From Firmicutes bacterium CAG:24053_14 (lineage in GTDB: Bacteria; Bacillota; Clostridia; Oscillospirales; Oscillospiraceae): DNA of 21,060 bases. The notes beneath the pieces are model-generated. The model saw only the letters and a program-made list of their open reading frames with translations, had not been told where the DNA came from and did no database searches. The translations under genes were made by a program, and so were the position numbers. Within the stretch, counting starts at the first letter, position 1. Every line of letters starts with the position of its first letter. The DNA is taken from the NCBI GenBank assembly GCA_001916715.1, contig MNSZ01000067.1:684-21743 (forward strand). Direction: 5' to 3'. This document shows positions 1-7,209 of the stretch, one piece after another.

Positions 1-49
1 TTGATTTTCCGGGGTTTTTGAACCATTTTGATACGGTTTGAACAGCAGA

Positions 50-460
50 TTATCTCTTGCTGAACTGAGGCGCGCGACGAGCTGCCTTGAGACCGTACTT
101 TTTACGCTCTTTCATTCTCGGGTCGCGGGTCAGGAAGCCTGCGGCCTTCAGGGATGCACGGTAGCTCTCATCGACGAGGAGCAGTGCGCGTGCGATGCCG
201 TGACGGATAGCGCCGGCCTGACCGGAAACGCCGCCGCCGTGGACGGTAGCCTCGATGTCGACCTTGCCGACGGTGCCGGTGGTGACCAGGGGCTGACGAA
301 CGATGAGCTTCAGAGTTTCCAGACCGAAGTAATCGTCGATATCACGGCCGTTGATGGTGATAACACCGGTGCCGTTGGGGATGAGGTGGACGCGTGCTAC
401 AGACTGCTTTCTGCGTCCGGTGCCGTACATATACGGTCTTTTGCACTTATAAGTTGCCAT
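50..460 (-). CDS. rpsI: 30S ribosomal protein S9
   Basis: This encodes small-subunit ribosomal protein S9 (136 aa), whose C-terminal tail reaches the P-site tRNA. The reading frame shows the family hallmarks: an early YGTGRRKQSVARV block (about residues 12-24), the GGGVSGQAGAIRHGIARAL block in the middle, a DPR-x-KERKKYG block, and the basic C-terminus ending in FSKR. Length is normal and it is complete. GGAGG lies about 8 nt before the ATG. It follows rplM by 15 bp on the same strand, the standard rplM-rpsI pair, so both should be read from the promoter at 992-1020. Positions 1-49 downstream show no recognisable gene. Confidence 0.98.
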   Translation of the reverse strand: MATYKCKRPYMYGTGRRKQSVARVHLIPNGTGVITINGRDIDDYFGLETLKLIVRQPLVTTGTVGKVDIEATVHGGGVSGQAGAIRHGIARALLLVDESYRASLKAAGFLTRDPRMKERKKYGLKAARRAPQFSKR

Positions 461-475
461 ATTCTCTTCCTCCTA

Positions 476-904
476 TTAGCGATCCCAAACTTCGGGCTTC
501 TGAGCTGCATGGGTGTGCTCTGCACCGGCGAAAACGCGCAGGCGCTTGAGCTGCCACTGAGCTATGGTGTTCTTCTGAAGCATGCCGCGGATTGCAAGAC
601 GCATTGCCAGCTCCGGGCGATTTGCCATCAGGTGCTTGTACTGAGTCTCCTTCAGGCCGCCGACCCAGCCGGAGTGAGTACGATAGTACTTCTGCTCGAG
701 CTTCTTGCCGGTCAGGACTGCGTCCTTTGCGTTGATGATGATGACGTAATCGCCGCAATCGACGTGAGGAGTATAGGTGGTCTTAAGCTTGCCGCGAAGC
801 AGATCGGCAGCAATTGCAGCGGTCTTGCCGAGGGGCTTGCCTGCTGCGTCAAGGACGTACCATTTTCTTTCAACGGTCTCCTTGGTAAGCATTGTCGTGG
901 ACAT
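476..904 (-). CDS. rplM: 50S ribosomal protein L13
   Basis: This encodes large-subunit ribosomal protein L13 (142 aa), an early assembly protein. Family signatures are the N-terminal KWYVLDAAGKPLGKTAAIAADLL-type segment (split here as KWYVLDAAGKPLG plus AAIAADLLRGK), HVDCGDYVIIINA, and MLQKNTIAQWQLKRLRVFAG near the end. The frame stays open upstream to 1168, but the ATG at 904 is chosen because GGAGG sits about 7 nt before it and because L13 proteins normally begin just before the KWYVLDA block. It is the first gene of the rplM-rpsI operon and has an approximately 80-nt leader with a hairpin at its predicted 5' end. Confidence 0.97.
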   Translation of the reverse strand: MSTTMLTKETVERKWYVLDAAGKPLGKTAAIAADLLRGKLKTTYTPHVDCGDYVIIINAKDAVLTGKKLEQKYYRTHSGWVGGLKETQYKHLMANRPELAMRLAIRGMLQKNTIAQWQLKRLRVFAGAEHTHAAQKPEVWDR

Positions 905-951
905 ATTTGTGCCTCCAAAAAATTTAAATATACTTTGACATTTTAACGGGG

Positions 952-982
952 CGCTATTAAAATACAAACATTGAAAATAGCG
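952..982 (-). promoter_or_regulatory. hairpin at the 5' end of the rplM leader
   Basis: CGCTATT and AATAGCG (952-958 and 976-982) form a 7-bp stem with a 17-nt loop, beginning a few nucleotides after the predicted transcription start. L13 leaders with regulatory structure are known in Firmicutes. Whether this one belongs to that class is inference; I could not compare it with a covariance model. Confidence 0.4.
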
Positions 983-991
983 TGCTCTATT

Positions 992-1020
992 TTTATACCA
1001 CAGCCGCGAAACAGTGTCAA
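992..1020 (-). promoter_or_regulatory. promoter of rplM-rpsI
   Basis: On the minus strand TTGACA (1015-1020) and TATAAA (992-997) are separated by exactly 17 bp. This is a near-consensus housekeeping promoter, correctly oriented about 90 bp before the rplM start. The transcript should begin near 985. Confidence 0.85.
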
Positions 1021-1124
1021 TACCGATTTTAATTTGCGTTTGATAAACTCGCAAAATCTCGCAAATGCTCCTTAAATCGGCCCGATGCTCAATTTCATTT
1101 TTGCATTTTTCGAGAGGTTTTAGC

Positions 1125-1856
1125 ATGGACATACGCGCACTTAACGAATTTACCGGCATTATCCGCAAGGCCGTGGACGATTACGGCATGATAAACGTGG
1201 GCGACAGGGTCGCAGTCGGTGTTTCCGGCGGCAAGGACAGCATGCTGCTCCTGCTGGCGCTCAAGCATCTGCAAAGCTACTATCCCAAGCATTTTGAGCT
1301 TGAGGCGATCACGATCGAGCTGGGCTTTGAGGGCATGGATTTTACGCCCGTGCGCGAGATGTGCAGGGAGCTGGACATTCCCTACACCTGCCTGAAAACC
1401 GACATCAAGGAGATAGTCTTTGACGTGCGCAAGGAGGATAACCCCTGCTCGCTGTGCGCAAAGATGCGGCGCGGCGCGCTCAACGACGCGATCCGCGCGC
1501 GCGGCATATCCAAGCTCGCGCTCGGCCACCACTTCGACGACGCGGTCGAGACGTTTCTGATGAGCCTGCTGTTCGAGGGGCGTCTGAGCTGCTTCCGGCC
1601 GGTGACGTTCATGGATCGCAGCGGCGTTACGCAGATACGTCCGCTCATCTATGCCGGCGAGCAGAAGATCATAAACCTTGCCGACTCGCTTGATATCCCG
1701 ATCGTCGAAAATCCCTGTCCGCAGGATAAGGCCAGCAAGAGATATGAGATAAAGCAGCTTATAAAGACCCTCTCCGCCACATATCCCGACATGAAGTCTA
1801 AGGTATTCGGTGCGATGCAGCGTCTGCCGCTGCCCGGCTGGGGCATTGAAAGTTAA
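1125..1856 (+). CDS. ttcA: TtcA-type tRNA 2-thiocytidine biosynthesis protein
   Basis: This is a PP-loop ATPase of the TtcA/TilS superfamily, predicted to adenylate a tRNA cytidine (position 32 in characterised TtcA) for sulfur insertion. The 243-aa protein has the PP-loop SGGKDS at residues 34-39, the CxxC pair at C108/C111 (NPCSLC) and a third conserved Cys in ENPCPQD near residue 199. These Cys suggest a TtcA-like iron-sulfur enzyme. GHHFDDAVETF (134-144) is typical of the family. The ATG at 1125 is preferred to an upstream in-frame codon at 1065 because GAGAGG precedes it and the homologous sequence starts there. It is a single gene, divergent from rplM, ending in a strong terminator. The precise tRNA target is inferred. 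Confidence 0.88.
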   Translation: MDIRALNEFTGIIRKAVDDYGMINVGDRVAVGVSGGKDSMLLLLALKHLQSYYPKHFELEAITIELGFEGMDFTPVREMCRELDIPYTCLKTDIKEIVFDVRKEDNPCSLCAKMRRGALNDAIRARGISKLALGHHFDDAVETFLMSLLFEGRLSCFRPVTFMDRSGVTQIRPLIYAGEQKIINLADSLDIPIVENPCPQDKASKRYEIKQLIKTLSATYPDMKSKVFGAMQRLPLPGWGIES

Positions 1857-1859
1857 ATG

Positions 1860-1891
1860 AAAAAGAGCACCCGACCGGGTGCTCTTTTTTT
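1860..1891. terminator. bidirectional intrinsic terminator
   Basis: A 13-bp stem (1860-1872 with 1877-1889) with loop GACC is flanked by A-runs on the left and T-runs on the right. It can terminate ttcA on the plus strand and the convergent zinc-ribbon gene on the minus strand. Confidence 0.92.
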
Positions 1892-1904
1892 GCGATTATG
1901 CTTT

Positions 1905-2363
1905 TTACTCGTCCTTATCGTCGGGGCTCATGTCGAACTCAAGCTCCGCGTCGCACTTCGGGCAGCGGATCGAGCCGAAATCGAGATCCTCCTCATAGAC
2001 GGTGATCGTTTCGCCGCATTTCGGGCAGGTCACTTCGTACTCCTGCTCGTCGCCGCAGCTGCCGCAGCAGCCGGTGCAGACGTCGGCGTCGTCATCATCG
2101 TCATCGATCTCGTCGTAGTCCTCATCATCATCGTCGTCCATATCACCGATGCAGAGATCCTCGAGGTATTCCATATCCTCGCTTATATCGCTGATGCTGT
2201 CGGAAAGATCCTTTGCATGAGCGTCAACGGCTTCGATATCGTCGGCCATGGCTTCGAGCACGTCGATAACGGCGAGCATCAGCTTGCCCTCGTTGGTGCT
2301 GTCCTTAATGCCGAGGCCGTCTGCAAGACCCTTGAGGTATGCGACTTTTTCACTTACTGTCAT
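1905..2363 (-). CDS. CD1247 N-terminal-domain-like zinc-ribbon protein
   Basis: This 152-aa soluble acidic protein has three parts. Residues 1-70 are an alpha-helical segment beginning MTVSEKVAYLKGLADGLGI, typical of the clostridial CD1247 N-terminal family. Residues 74-94 are an almost pure Asp/Glu linker. Residues 96-137 carry CTGCCGSC followed by two CPKC knuckles (113-116 and 134-137), suggesting one zinc ribbon plus an additional Cys cluster. The function of the family is not known to me. GGAGG precedes the ATG by about 13 nt, a rather long gap. It lies downstream of efp, separated from it by a 494-bp repeat-rich gap. A transcription-associated role for the ribbon is possible, but nothing in the sequence proves it. 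Confidence 0.75.
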   Translation of the reverse strand: MTVSEKVAYLKGLADGLGIKDSTNEGKLMLAVIDVLEAMADDIEAVDAHAKDLSDSISDISEDMEYLEDLCIGDMDDDDDEDYDEIDDDDDDADVCTGCCGSCGDEQEYEVTCPKCGETITVYEEDLDFGSIRCPKCDAELEFDMSPDDKDE

Positions 2364-2857
2364 ATTAATAAATTTTCCTCCATTTTTGCGTCGGTATGCC
2401 GTCAGGCAACCGATAGCCGATAGCGGATATTTTTTTAGTAGCGCCTTTTAGTAGCGCCTTTGCGCTGATACCGATACGTTTATTGCGGTATCCCGACCGG
2501 GAACTGCCGACTAAACCATTACGCACGGAACAGGCAAGCCTGTTCCCTACAAGCGGCTGATGTCGCAGCGGAGAGCTAATAGCTGATAGCTAATAGTTAT
2601 TGCGCTTTAATTCAACCCCTCGGCAGCAAAGCTGCCTGCTCCCCTTGACATGGGAGCCAATGGGGTGCGGTGCAGGATTTAACATCGCACTAATGTGTAG
2701 CGGCAGTTTTCCGGTTTTGCCGGTAACTTCGACACCGGGCACCGGCAAAACTCAGCTTGCACTACCGGGTTGCGTAGCAGTCACAGTATATTCCAATGTC
2801 CCGAACCGGGCCACCAGAGATAACCGTATTGGTAGGTGCGTCAAAGCGCCTCTAAAA
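2364..2857. repeat. repeat-rich intergenic region
   Basis: No gene is visible. It contains a tandem 13-bp duplication TTTTAGTAGCGCC (2433-2445, 2446-2458), followed by ACGTTTATTGCGGT and CCCGACCGGGAAC to 2504. A short hairpin GGAACAGGCAAGCCTGTTCC lies at about 2528-2547. An imperfect TAATAGCTGATAGC array is near 2577-2600, and a TCCCC/GGGAG-type hairpin element spans about 2614-2675. A minus-strand copy of the first repeat (2798-2857) runs up to the efp stop codon. Related units occur at 6729-7266. The longest open frames here have no recognisable protein features. Confidence 0.7.
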
Positions 2858-3418
2858 TCACTTGGAGCGGCTGAGGTACTCGCCGGTGCGGGTGTCGATC
2901 TGGATCTTCTCGCCGGGCTCGATGAAGAGGGGAACCTTGACCTCTGCGCCGGTCTCGAGGGTTGCGGGCTTGGTCGCGTTGGTAGCGGTGTTGCCTGCAA
3001 AGCCGGGGTCGGTGTCGGTGACTACGAGGTCAACGAAGAAGGGAGGCTCGACGTTGAAGACCTTGCCCTTGTAGGAATAGATGGTGCAGGGCATATTCTC
3101 TTTGACGAACTTGAAGCTGTCGTTAAGGACGGACTCGTCCACAGGCTCGAGCTCGTAGGTTTCGGGGTTCATGAAGTAGTAAAGGTTGCCGTCGTTGTAG
3201 CTGTATTCCATGGTCATACGATCGACGGTAGCGCTCTCGAACTTTGCGGTGGGGTTGAAGGAAGTTTCGGTGACGGCGCCGGTGATGACGTTTTTCATCT
3301 TGGTGCGCACGAAAGCCGCGCCCTTGCCGGGCTTAACATGCTGGAACTCGACGACCTGCATGACCTGACCGTCCATCTCAAAGGTAACGCCGTTTCTGAA
3401 ATCGCCTGCTGTAATCAT
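2858..3418 (-). CDS. efp: elongation factor P
   Basis: EF-P (186 aa) binds between the P and E sites and relieves ribosome stalling at polyproline stretches. The complete three-domain protein is present: N-terminal KOW-like domain with the loop HVKPGKGAAFVR, whose Lys32 is the conserved post-translationally modified residue; the middle OB domain; and the C-terminal OB domain with VPLFIEPGEKIQIDTRTGEYLSR. GGAGG precedes the ATG. It follows pepP and a small membrane protein gene on the same strand; a Xaa-Pro peptidase beside efp is a common Firmicutes arrangement. A weak promoter-like pair (TTGCAA, N17, TAAACT; 3468-3496) may give it independent expression. No modification enzyme is visible in this window. 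Confidence 0.97.
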   Translation of the reverse strand: MITAGDFRNGVTFEMDGQVMQVVEFQHVKPGKGAAFVRTKMKNVITGAVTETSFNPTAKFESATVDRMTMEYSYNDGNLYYFMNPETYELEPVDESVLNDSFKFVKENMPCTIYSYKGKVFNVEPPFFVDLVVTDTDPGFAGNTATNATKPATLETGAEVKVPLFIEPGEKIQIDTRTGEYLSRSK

Positions 3419-3499
3419 AATAGGTGATCCTCCTATGTGAATTAAAATTAATGTCTATAGCCTTAATAGTTTACATTAAATTACGCCATATTGCAACGA

Positions 3500-3760
3500 T
3501 TATTTTTTGCTTTTGTTCTTATTTGCATTATCCGGAGCGTCATTTTCGCGTTTTCCGGTGCGTTTTTCAAACGCGATCTGGAACATATACACCACCATCG
3601 CCATAACGCCGACTATGTAAAGCACGTTGCGCAGCACCCCCGGGAACGCCGGAATGAAGCTTTGCAGCAGCGCCGTTACGCACACGACGATGAAGCCGCC
3701 GTAAAGAAACGGCGTGAGCGAAAAGTTTATCTTTTTTGCTTTCTTGTTTCCCTTTGCCAT
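3500..3760 (-). CDS. small two-helix membrane protein of unknown function
   Basis: This 86-aa protein starts with a basic segment (MAKGNKKAKK), continues with two hydrophobic stretches at about 17-37 and 43-63 separated by a short Pro/Gly-containing turn, and ends in a basic hydrophilic tail (FEKRTGKRENDAP...KSKK). The positive-inside rule suggests both ends are cytoplasmic. GGAGG precedes the ATG. It lies 16 bp downstream of pepP and 81 bp upstream of efp, so it is probably co-transcribed with them. I do not recognise the family. The good start signal and position argue for a real gene. Confidence 0.75.
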   Translation of the reverse strand: MAKGNKKAKKINFSLTPFLYGGFIVVCVTALLQSFIPAFPGVLRNVLYIVGVMAMVVYMFQIAFEKRTGKRENDAPDNANKNKSKK

Positions 3761-3776
3761 TGTTTTTCCCCTCCGT

Positions 3777-4778
3777 TTACAGTATCAAAAGCTGCTTTGC
3801 GGCCTTTGTTATCACTTCGCATCCGCCCTCGCGCAGGATGAGCACATCCTCGATCCTCACGCCGAATTTGCCCGACAGATATATGCCCGGCTCGGCGGAT
3901 ATCACAGCGCCCTCCGAGCTGTGTCCGAAATATTCGCCGTAGCCTGCGTCGGAGATCACCTTGCGCGCCGCGCCGTCGATTTCCGCGCCGGTAACGCCGG
4001 CGGCGGCCTTTGCAATGCCTGCAAGCTGGGCGCGCAGGACGATATCGTATACGTTTTTCATCTCGTCGGTAGCGTATCCGACGGCGACGGTGCGCGTCAT
4101 GTCCGAGCAGTAGCCGTCCTTTATGCAGCCAAAATCCATGGTGATGAAATCGCCCTCGCACACAACGGCATCCGACGGAACGCCGTGCGGCATGCTGGAG
4201 TTTGCGCCAGTCACGGCTATGGGGTCAAAGCTGTTGCCCTCGCCGCCGTGCTTGAGCATTCGGTAGGTTATTTCGGCGGCGATATCGCGCTCGGTGATGC
4301 CGGGTCGGATGATGCCAAGCACATCGTCCAGCGCCTGCTCGGCGATTGCCTGCGCGCGGCGCATGCTGCGTATTTCCGACTCGTCCTTCGATGCGCGCAG
4401 CCTGTAAAACAGGCTCTGGCACGGATGCAGCTCAACGCCGAGCACCCTCTGCCAGTTGAGGTACGCCCCGTGCGAGAGCGAAAACTCCTCCGCACCGAGC
4501 ATTTTCACGCCGCACTCATCCATTGCCTCGCGCACGAGCTGCGAAAGGCGCTTGCCTGCGCCGAACATGCGCACCGTTATATCGCCCGAAACGCTTTTTT
4601 CCGCCGCCTCGATATAGCGCGAGTCGGTCAGCAGGAACGCCCGGTCGAGCGTTACGAGCACCGCGCCGTCTGTAAAGGCAAAGCCCGCTGCATAGCGCTG
4701 ATTAAGCTCATCTGTTATAAGCACCGCGTCAAGCCCGAGATCTATAAGCCCTCCGCGTATTTTTGCAAGTCTTTCCAC
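3777..4778 (-). CDS. pepP: Xaa-Pro aminopeptidase homologue (M24B) lacking the catalytic His segment
   Basis: This belongs to the M24B creatinase/aminopeptidase P family, which removes N-terminal residues preceding proline using two metal ions. The 333-aa protein has an N-terminal creatinase-like domain (to about 125) and a pita-bread catalytic domain. Metal ligands are visible at D215 (MDFG), D226 (SDMT), E296 (EPGIY) and E310 (RIED), and MPHG carries the substrate-side H198. The expected block of about 20 residues with the metal-binding His and the HE motif between FGH (284-286) and the stretch before EPGIY is absent: FGHSSEGAVISAEPGIY is contiguous. The length deficit fits an in-frame deletion. 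The start is GTG at 4778 with GGAGG 6 nt upstream. It is probably inactive as a peptidase, unless the deletion is an assembly artefact. Confidence 0.88.
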   Translation of the reverse strand: MERLAKIRGGLIDLGLDAVLITDELNQRYAAGFAFTDGAVLVTLDRAFLLTDSRYIEAAEKSVSGDITVRMFGAGKRLSQLVREAMDECGVKMLGAEEFSLSHGAYLNWQRVLGVELHPCQSLFYRLRASKDESEIRSMRRAQAIAEQALDDVLGIIRPGITERDIAAEITYRMLKHGGEGNSFDPIAVTGANSSMPHGVPSDAVVCEGDFITMDFGCIKDGYCSDMTRTVAVGYATDEMKNVYDIVLRAQLAGIAKAAAGVTGAEIDGAARKVISDAGYGEYFGHSSEGAVISAEPGIYLSGKFGVRIEDVLILREGGCEVITKAAKQLLIL

Positions 4779-4792
4779 TGTGTGCCTCCGTC

Positions 4793-5962
4793 TCAGAAGC
4801 CGCCCGGCTCGTCGCTTATCGGCTCGAACGCGCTGTCGGACCGGATGGAATCCTGAAGATCGACGAGCAGTATCGAGCCGTCCTTACCGCTCTGGAATAT
4901 GCCGCGGACTATCTCCGTTCCGTCGGCAAGCTCGTAGGAGACGGCGATGCTCGGCTGCGAGTCGGGAATGAAGCTTTTGACCTCGACGCCCTCGCCGGTT
5001 GTGAGATAGTTGCGCTGCCAGAGCATCCTGCCGGAGGTGTAGATCTTCACGTTGTAAACCGTCTCCTCGGCCGAGAGCACAACGCTCTGCCCATCCTCGT
5101 CAACAGTGACCGTGCCGAGGATATTCAGGCTGCTGCGGTCGAGCTTGTCGCCGTCGTCGGCAAGCAGCATGCCGTTTTCGCCCTCGTATTCAGCGGGCAT
5201 GAAGCCCTCGTCGATGAACTCTTCGAGCGCCGAATACGGTATCTCAAACAGCAGCACGCCGCGGCTGTAGGGCGCGATGTCATAGGGATTTGCGTAGAAC
5301 ACAAGGCCGCCGTCACTGAAATACCAGTTTGCGCCGGCATCGACGAGGTCGTTTATCGTGCTCTCAAAATCGTCAAACAGTATGCTGACGCCGCCCTCTT
5401 TATAATCGTCCCCGGCAGCAAGGCCGATGACGTAGTTTTTAATAAATGTCTTGAGCTGCTCCTCGTTTTTGGCAATGTCCGCAAGGGTCAAAAGCGAGCC
5501 GTTATCGGCATTGTAGCTGCGGCTGGTTCGCGTAGAATCGGCGTGGATGCCGCCGATATCCTGCGAAACGTCGAACACGGCGCTCAAAACGCGTGTATCG
5601 CAGCGCGTCACGCTCGGCGCGCAGTAGTAGCTCAGCGCGATCTGCTCGCCGTCGGTCTGATCCTCGGCAACGCGCTGGGTGTACTCCGCGTCGGCCCCGA
5701 ACCTGACATACAGCTCCGCCAGCGAGGAATTTATCCGCTCGGCCGCGCGCTCGTCCTTCGAGCTTACCGTCGCCGTGCCGAGGCTCTGCCTGTAATACGT
5801 CGTACCGTCGCCGCTTTTAAGCTCCTCGTCCTCGAAGCCGTAGCTCACCGTCATGTCAAACTGCGGCACATAGGTTCGCTTTTCGTAGTCGCCGCCGTGC
5901 TGGCATGCGCACAACGTCCCCAGCATCGCGCAGCAAAGCAGCATGGAAATTGTCTTTTTCAT
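4793..5962 (-). CDS. lipoprotein with DUF4163/DUF3298-like regions
   Basis: This is a predicted cell-surface lipoprotein of about 389 aa. MKKTISMLLCCAMLGTLCAC is a signal peptide with a lipobox-like LCAC. The body resembles the DUF4163 plus DUF3298 architecture seen in RsiV- and PdaC-like proteins: a segment with TVSYGFEDEELK and VSSKDERAAERINSSL, then NGSLLTLADI, and later YDIAPYSRGVLLFEIPYSALEEF, which is typical of DUF3298. A C-terminal beta-rich extension follows (about 285-380). The ATG at 5962 is preferred over the in-frame TTG at 5971 because AAAGG lies about 9 nt before it. It starts a minus-strand series with pepP 14 bp downstream. Function is unknown; ligand sensing or envelope binding is a family-based guess. 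Confidence 0.7.
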   Translation of the reverse strand: MKKTISMLLCCAMLGTLCACQHGGDYEKRTYVPQFDMTVSYGFEDEELKSGDGTTYYRQSLGTATVSSKDERAAERINSSLAELYVRFGADAEYTQRVAEDQTDGEQIALSYYCAPSVTRCDTRVLSAVFDVSQDIGGIHADSTRTSRSYNADNGSLLTLADIAKNEEQLKTFIKNYVIGLAAGDDYKEGGVSILFDDFESTINDLVDAGANWYFSDGGLVFYANPYDIAPYSRGVLLFEIPYSALEEFIDEGFMPAEYEGENGMLLADDGDKLDRSSLNILGTVTVDEDGQSVVLSAEETVYNVKIYTSGRMLWQRNYLTTGEGVEVKSFIPDSQPSIAVSYELADGTEIVRGIFQSGKDGSILLVDLQDSIRSDSAFEPISDEPGGF

Positions 5963-6009
5963 TATCTTCAACCTTTCACACCGGTATCAAAATGTTAACA
6001 AATCGCAAA

Positions 6010-6036
6010 CAAAACCGTTGAATTTCAAGGGTTTTG
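6010..6036. repeat. 27-bp interrupted palindrome between tetR and the lipoprotein gene
   Basis: CAAAACC, G, TTGAA, T, TTCAA, G, GGTTTTG form an inverted repeat that is perfect except for one mismatched pair. On the minus strand it is followed by a short T-rich run, so it could be a weak terminator of the upstream tetR gene or an operator before the lipoprotein gene. The sequence does not decide between these. Confidence 0.4.
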
Positions 6037-6072
6037 CACACTTTCAACAAAGTTATCAACACATTATGTAAA

Positions 6073-6657
6073 TCACAGAGGGCTATCCGCATTCAGAAAG
6101 CCCTGGATGCCGCGCGCGCAGTAAGTATCAAGCACATAGGCGACTCGCTCGGGCGCGGCCTTCATGCCGGTATCGAGCCAGTATTTGACCACAGTCGATA
6201 TGGACGAAACAAGCAGCTGTTTAAGGAACTGCGAAAGAGGCTCGCTCACCTCGCCGAGCGTCAGGATCTCCTGCTCGAAGTAGTCGTCGGCGTGCTTTGC
6301 AATGACCTTGAGCATCGCGTCATGGTCGCCGTAAGGGCCGGCAAAGACGCGGCAAAGCTCTCGGTTTTCGCTCAGAAGACGCAGCGTTTGCAGCGATGTC
6401 AGGCGCTTAAGCCCCGACTCCTGAAGCCGCTGCGCAAGCGCGTCGGAAAGTTGATCCTCCAGGCTCCTTTTCAGCTCATACGGGTCGGAATAGTGCGCGT
6501 AGAACGTGCCGCGGTTTATGTCCGCCTCGCGGCAGATCTCCGTCACGCTTATTTTTTCGATCGGCTTTTCGGCCAGCAGGCGCAGAAAACCGTCCCTGAT
6601 CGCCTGCTTGGTGTATCTTACTCGTCTGTCTTCCTTCTTTGGCTTCGCTGTCTCCAT
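6073..6657 (-). CDS. TetR/AcrR family transcriptional regulator
   Basis: This is a one-component DNA-binding repressor of 194 aa. The N-terminal helix-turn-helix is clear: RYTKQAIRDGFLRLLAEKPI, then ISVTEICREADINRGTFYAHY with the usual TFYxHF-type recognition helix end. The C-terminal alpha-helical ligand domain contains FAGPYGDHDAMLKVI and SISTVVKYWLDTGM, resembling the TetR_C subfamily common in Firmicutes. The ATG at 6657 is preferred to GTG at 6666 because AAGGAG would leave only 1 nt before the GTG but about 10 nt before the ATG. No immediately adjacent transporter is co-oriented. The YhgE/Pip operon about 4 kb away has a palindromic operator and is one possible target; that link is inference. 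Confidence 0.88.
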   Translation of the reverse strand: METAKPKKEDRRVRYTKQAIRDGFLRLLAEKPIEKISVTEICREADINRGTFYAHYSDPYELKRSLEDQLSDALAQRLQESGLKRLTSLQTLRLLSENRELCRVFAGPYGDHDAMLKVIAKHADDYFEQEILTLGEVSEPLSQFLKQLLVSSISTVVKYWLDTGMKAAPERVAYVLDTYCARGIQGFLNADSPL

Positions 6658-6728
6658 TCCCGCCACGCTCCTTATTTCTTATACATACATCTTACTATAC
6701 AAATGATAGAAAATCAACACAATGCCTG

Positions 6729-6790
6729 TTTTTTTAGAGGCGAATTACGGCAGCTACGGATACGTTTATTGCGGTGGCCCGGTTCGGAAC
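6729..6790 (+). repeat. intergenic repeat unit (TTTTAGAGGCG...TTCGGAAC type)
   Basis: This copy begins TTTTTTAGAGGCG, continues ATACGTTTATTGCGGT and ends GGCCCGGTTCGGAAC. Sister copies are at 6876-6934 (plus), 2433-2504 (plus), 7126-7181 (minus) and 2798-2857 (minus), with a partial copy near 6830-6859. No coding frame is associated with it. Confidence 0.65.
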
Positions 6791-6875
6791 AATGGAGAAA
6801 ACCGTAATTGCCTCGCGCTACATTAGTGCGACATAGCGTTTTGTTGCCCGGTTCGGAACAATTGTGGAAAACGTA

Positions 6876-6934
6876 TTTTTAGAGGCGCATTAAAATTTTA
6901 CGAATACGTCTATTGCAGTGCCCCGATTCGGAAC
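6876..6934 (+). repeat. intergenic repeat unit, second copy
   Basis: TTTTTAGAGGCGCATT, then GAATACGTCTATTGCAGT and CCCCGATTCGGAAC: the same order of blocks as in 6729-6790 with scattered substitutions. The blocks GCTACATTAGTGCG (about 6817-6830) and GCTATATTAGTGC (about 6976-6988) follow the units and recur inverted near 2684-2703, so the repeated unit is composite. Confidence 0.6.
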
Positions 6935-7010
6935 ATTTGAATAAACCGTAGTTGCCTCGCGCCACATGAGATCGTGCTATATTAGTGCAAAACTTTGTCT
7001 GCACCCAATT

Positions 7011-7064
7011 GTCTTCCCCTTGCGGAGCTTGAGGGGAAGATGCCGCTTGCGGCAGATGAGGTGT
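7011..7064 (+). repeat. TTCCCC...GAGGGGAAG hairpin element, left copy
   Basis: CTTCCCC and GGGGAAG pair around a short loop, followed by a second hairpin GCCGCTTGCGGC and then AGATGAGGTGT. An inverted sister copy is at 7210-7266. I recall similar elements between genes in related gut clostridia, but I could not search for them. Confidence 0.6.
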
Positions 7065-7125
7065 AAATAAATCCGCGCCGTAGGCGCTACTTTGTTGACA
7101 TATGTATCGGTTTTGCCTGCATCCA

Positions 7126-7181
7126 CCGGTCGGGACACCGCAATATATGTATCGGTATTAGCGTAAAGGCGCCACTAAAAA
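7126..7181 (-). repeat. intergenic repeat unit, minus-strand copy
   Basis: Read on the minus strand it is TTTTTAGTGGCGCC, then TACCGATACATATATTGCGGT and TCCCGACCGG. It is most similar to 2433-2504. It lies inside the pair of inverted hairpin elements at 7011-7064 and 7210-7266. Confidence 0.6.
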
Positions 7182-7209
7182 TGTGTTTGCCTGACGGCAA
7201 AGATTTAAT

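Noticed and set aside
38..946. 302-codon plus-strand frame across rplM-rpsI
   Set aside because: It is antisense to two unmistakable ribosomal protein genes and has no protein family features.
3424..3606. Small plus-strand ORF between efp and the small membrane protein gene
   Set aside because: It overlaps the tail of the better supported minus-strand gene, lacks a ribosome binding site and has no family features.
6018..6065. TTTCAACAAAGTTATCAACA resembling DnaA boxes, suggesting an origin
   Set aside because: Only two imperfect matches, with no dnaA, dnaN or AT-rich unwinding region nearby. It is more likely chance or part of the tetR-lipoprotein gap.
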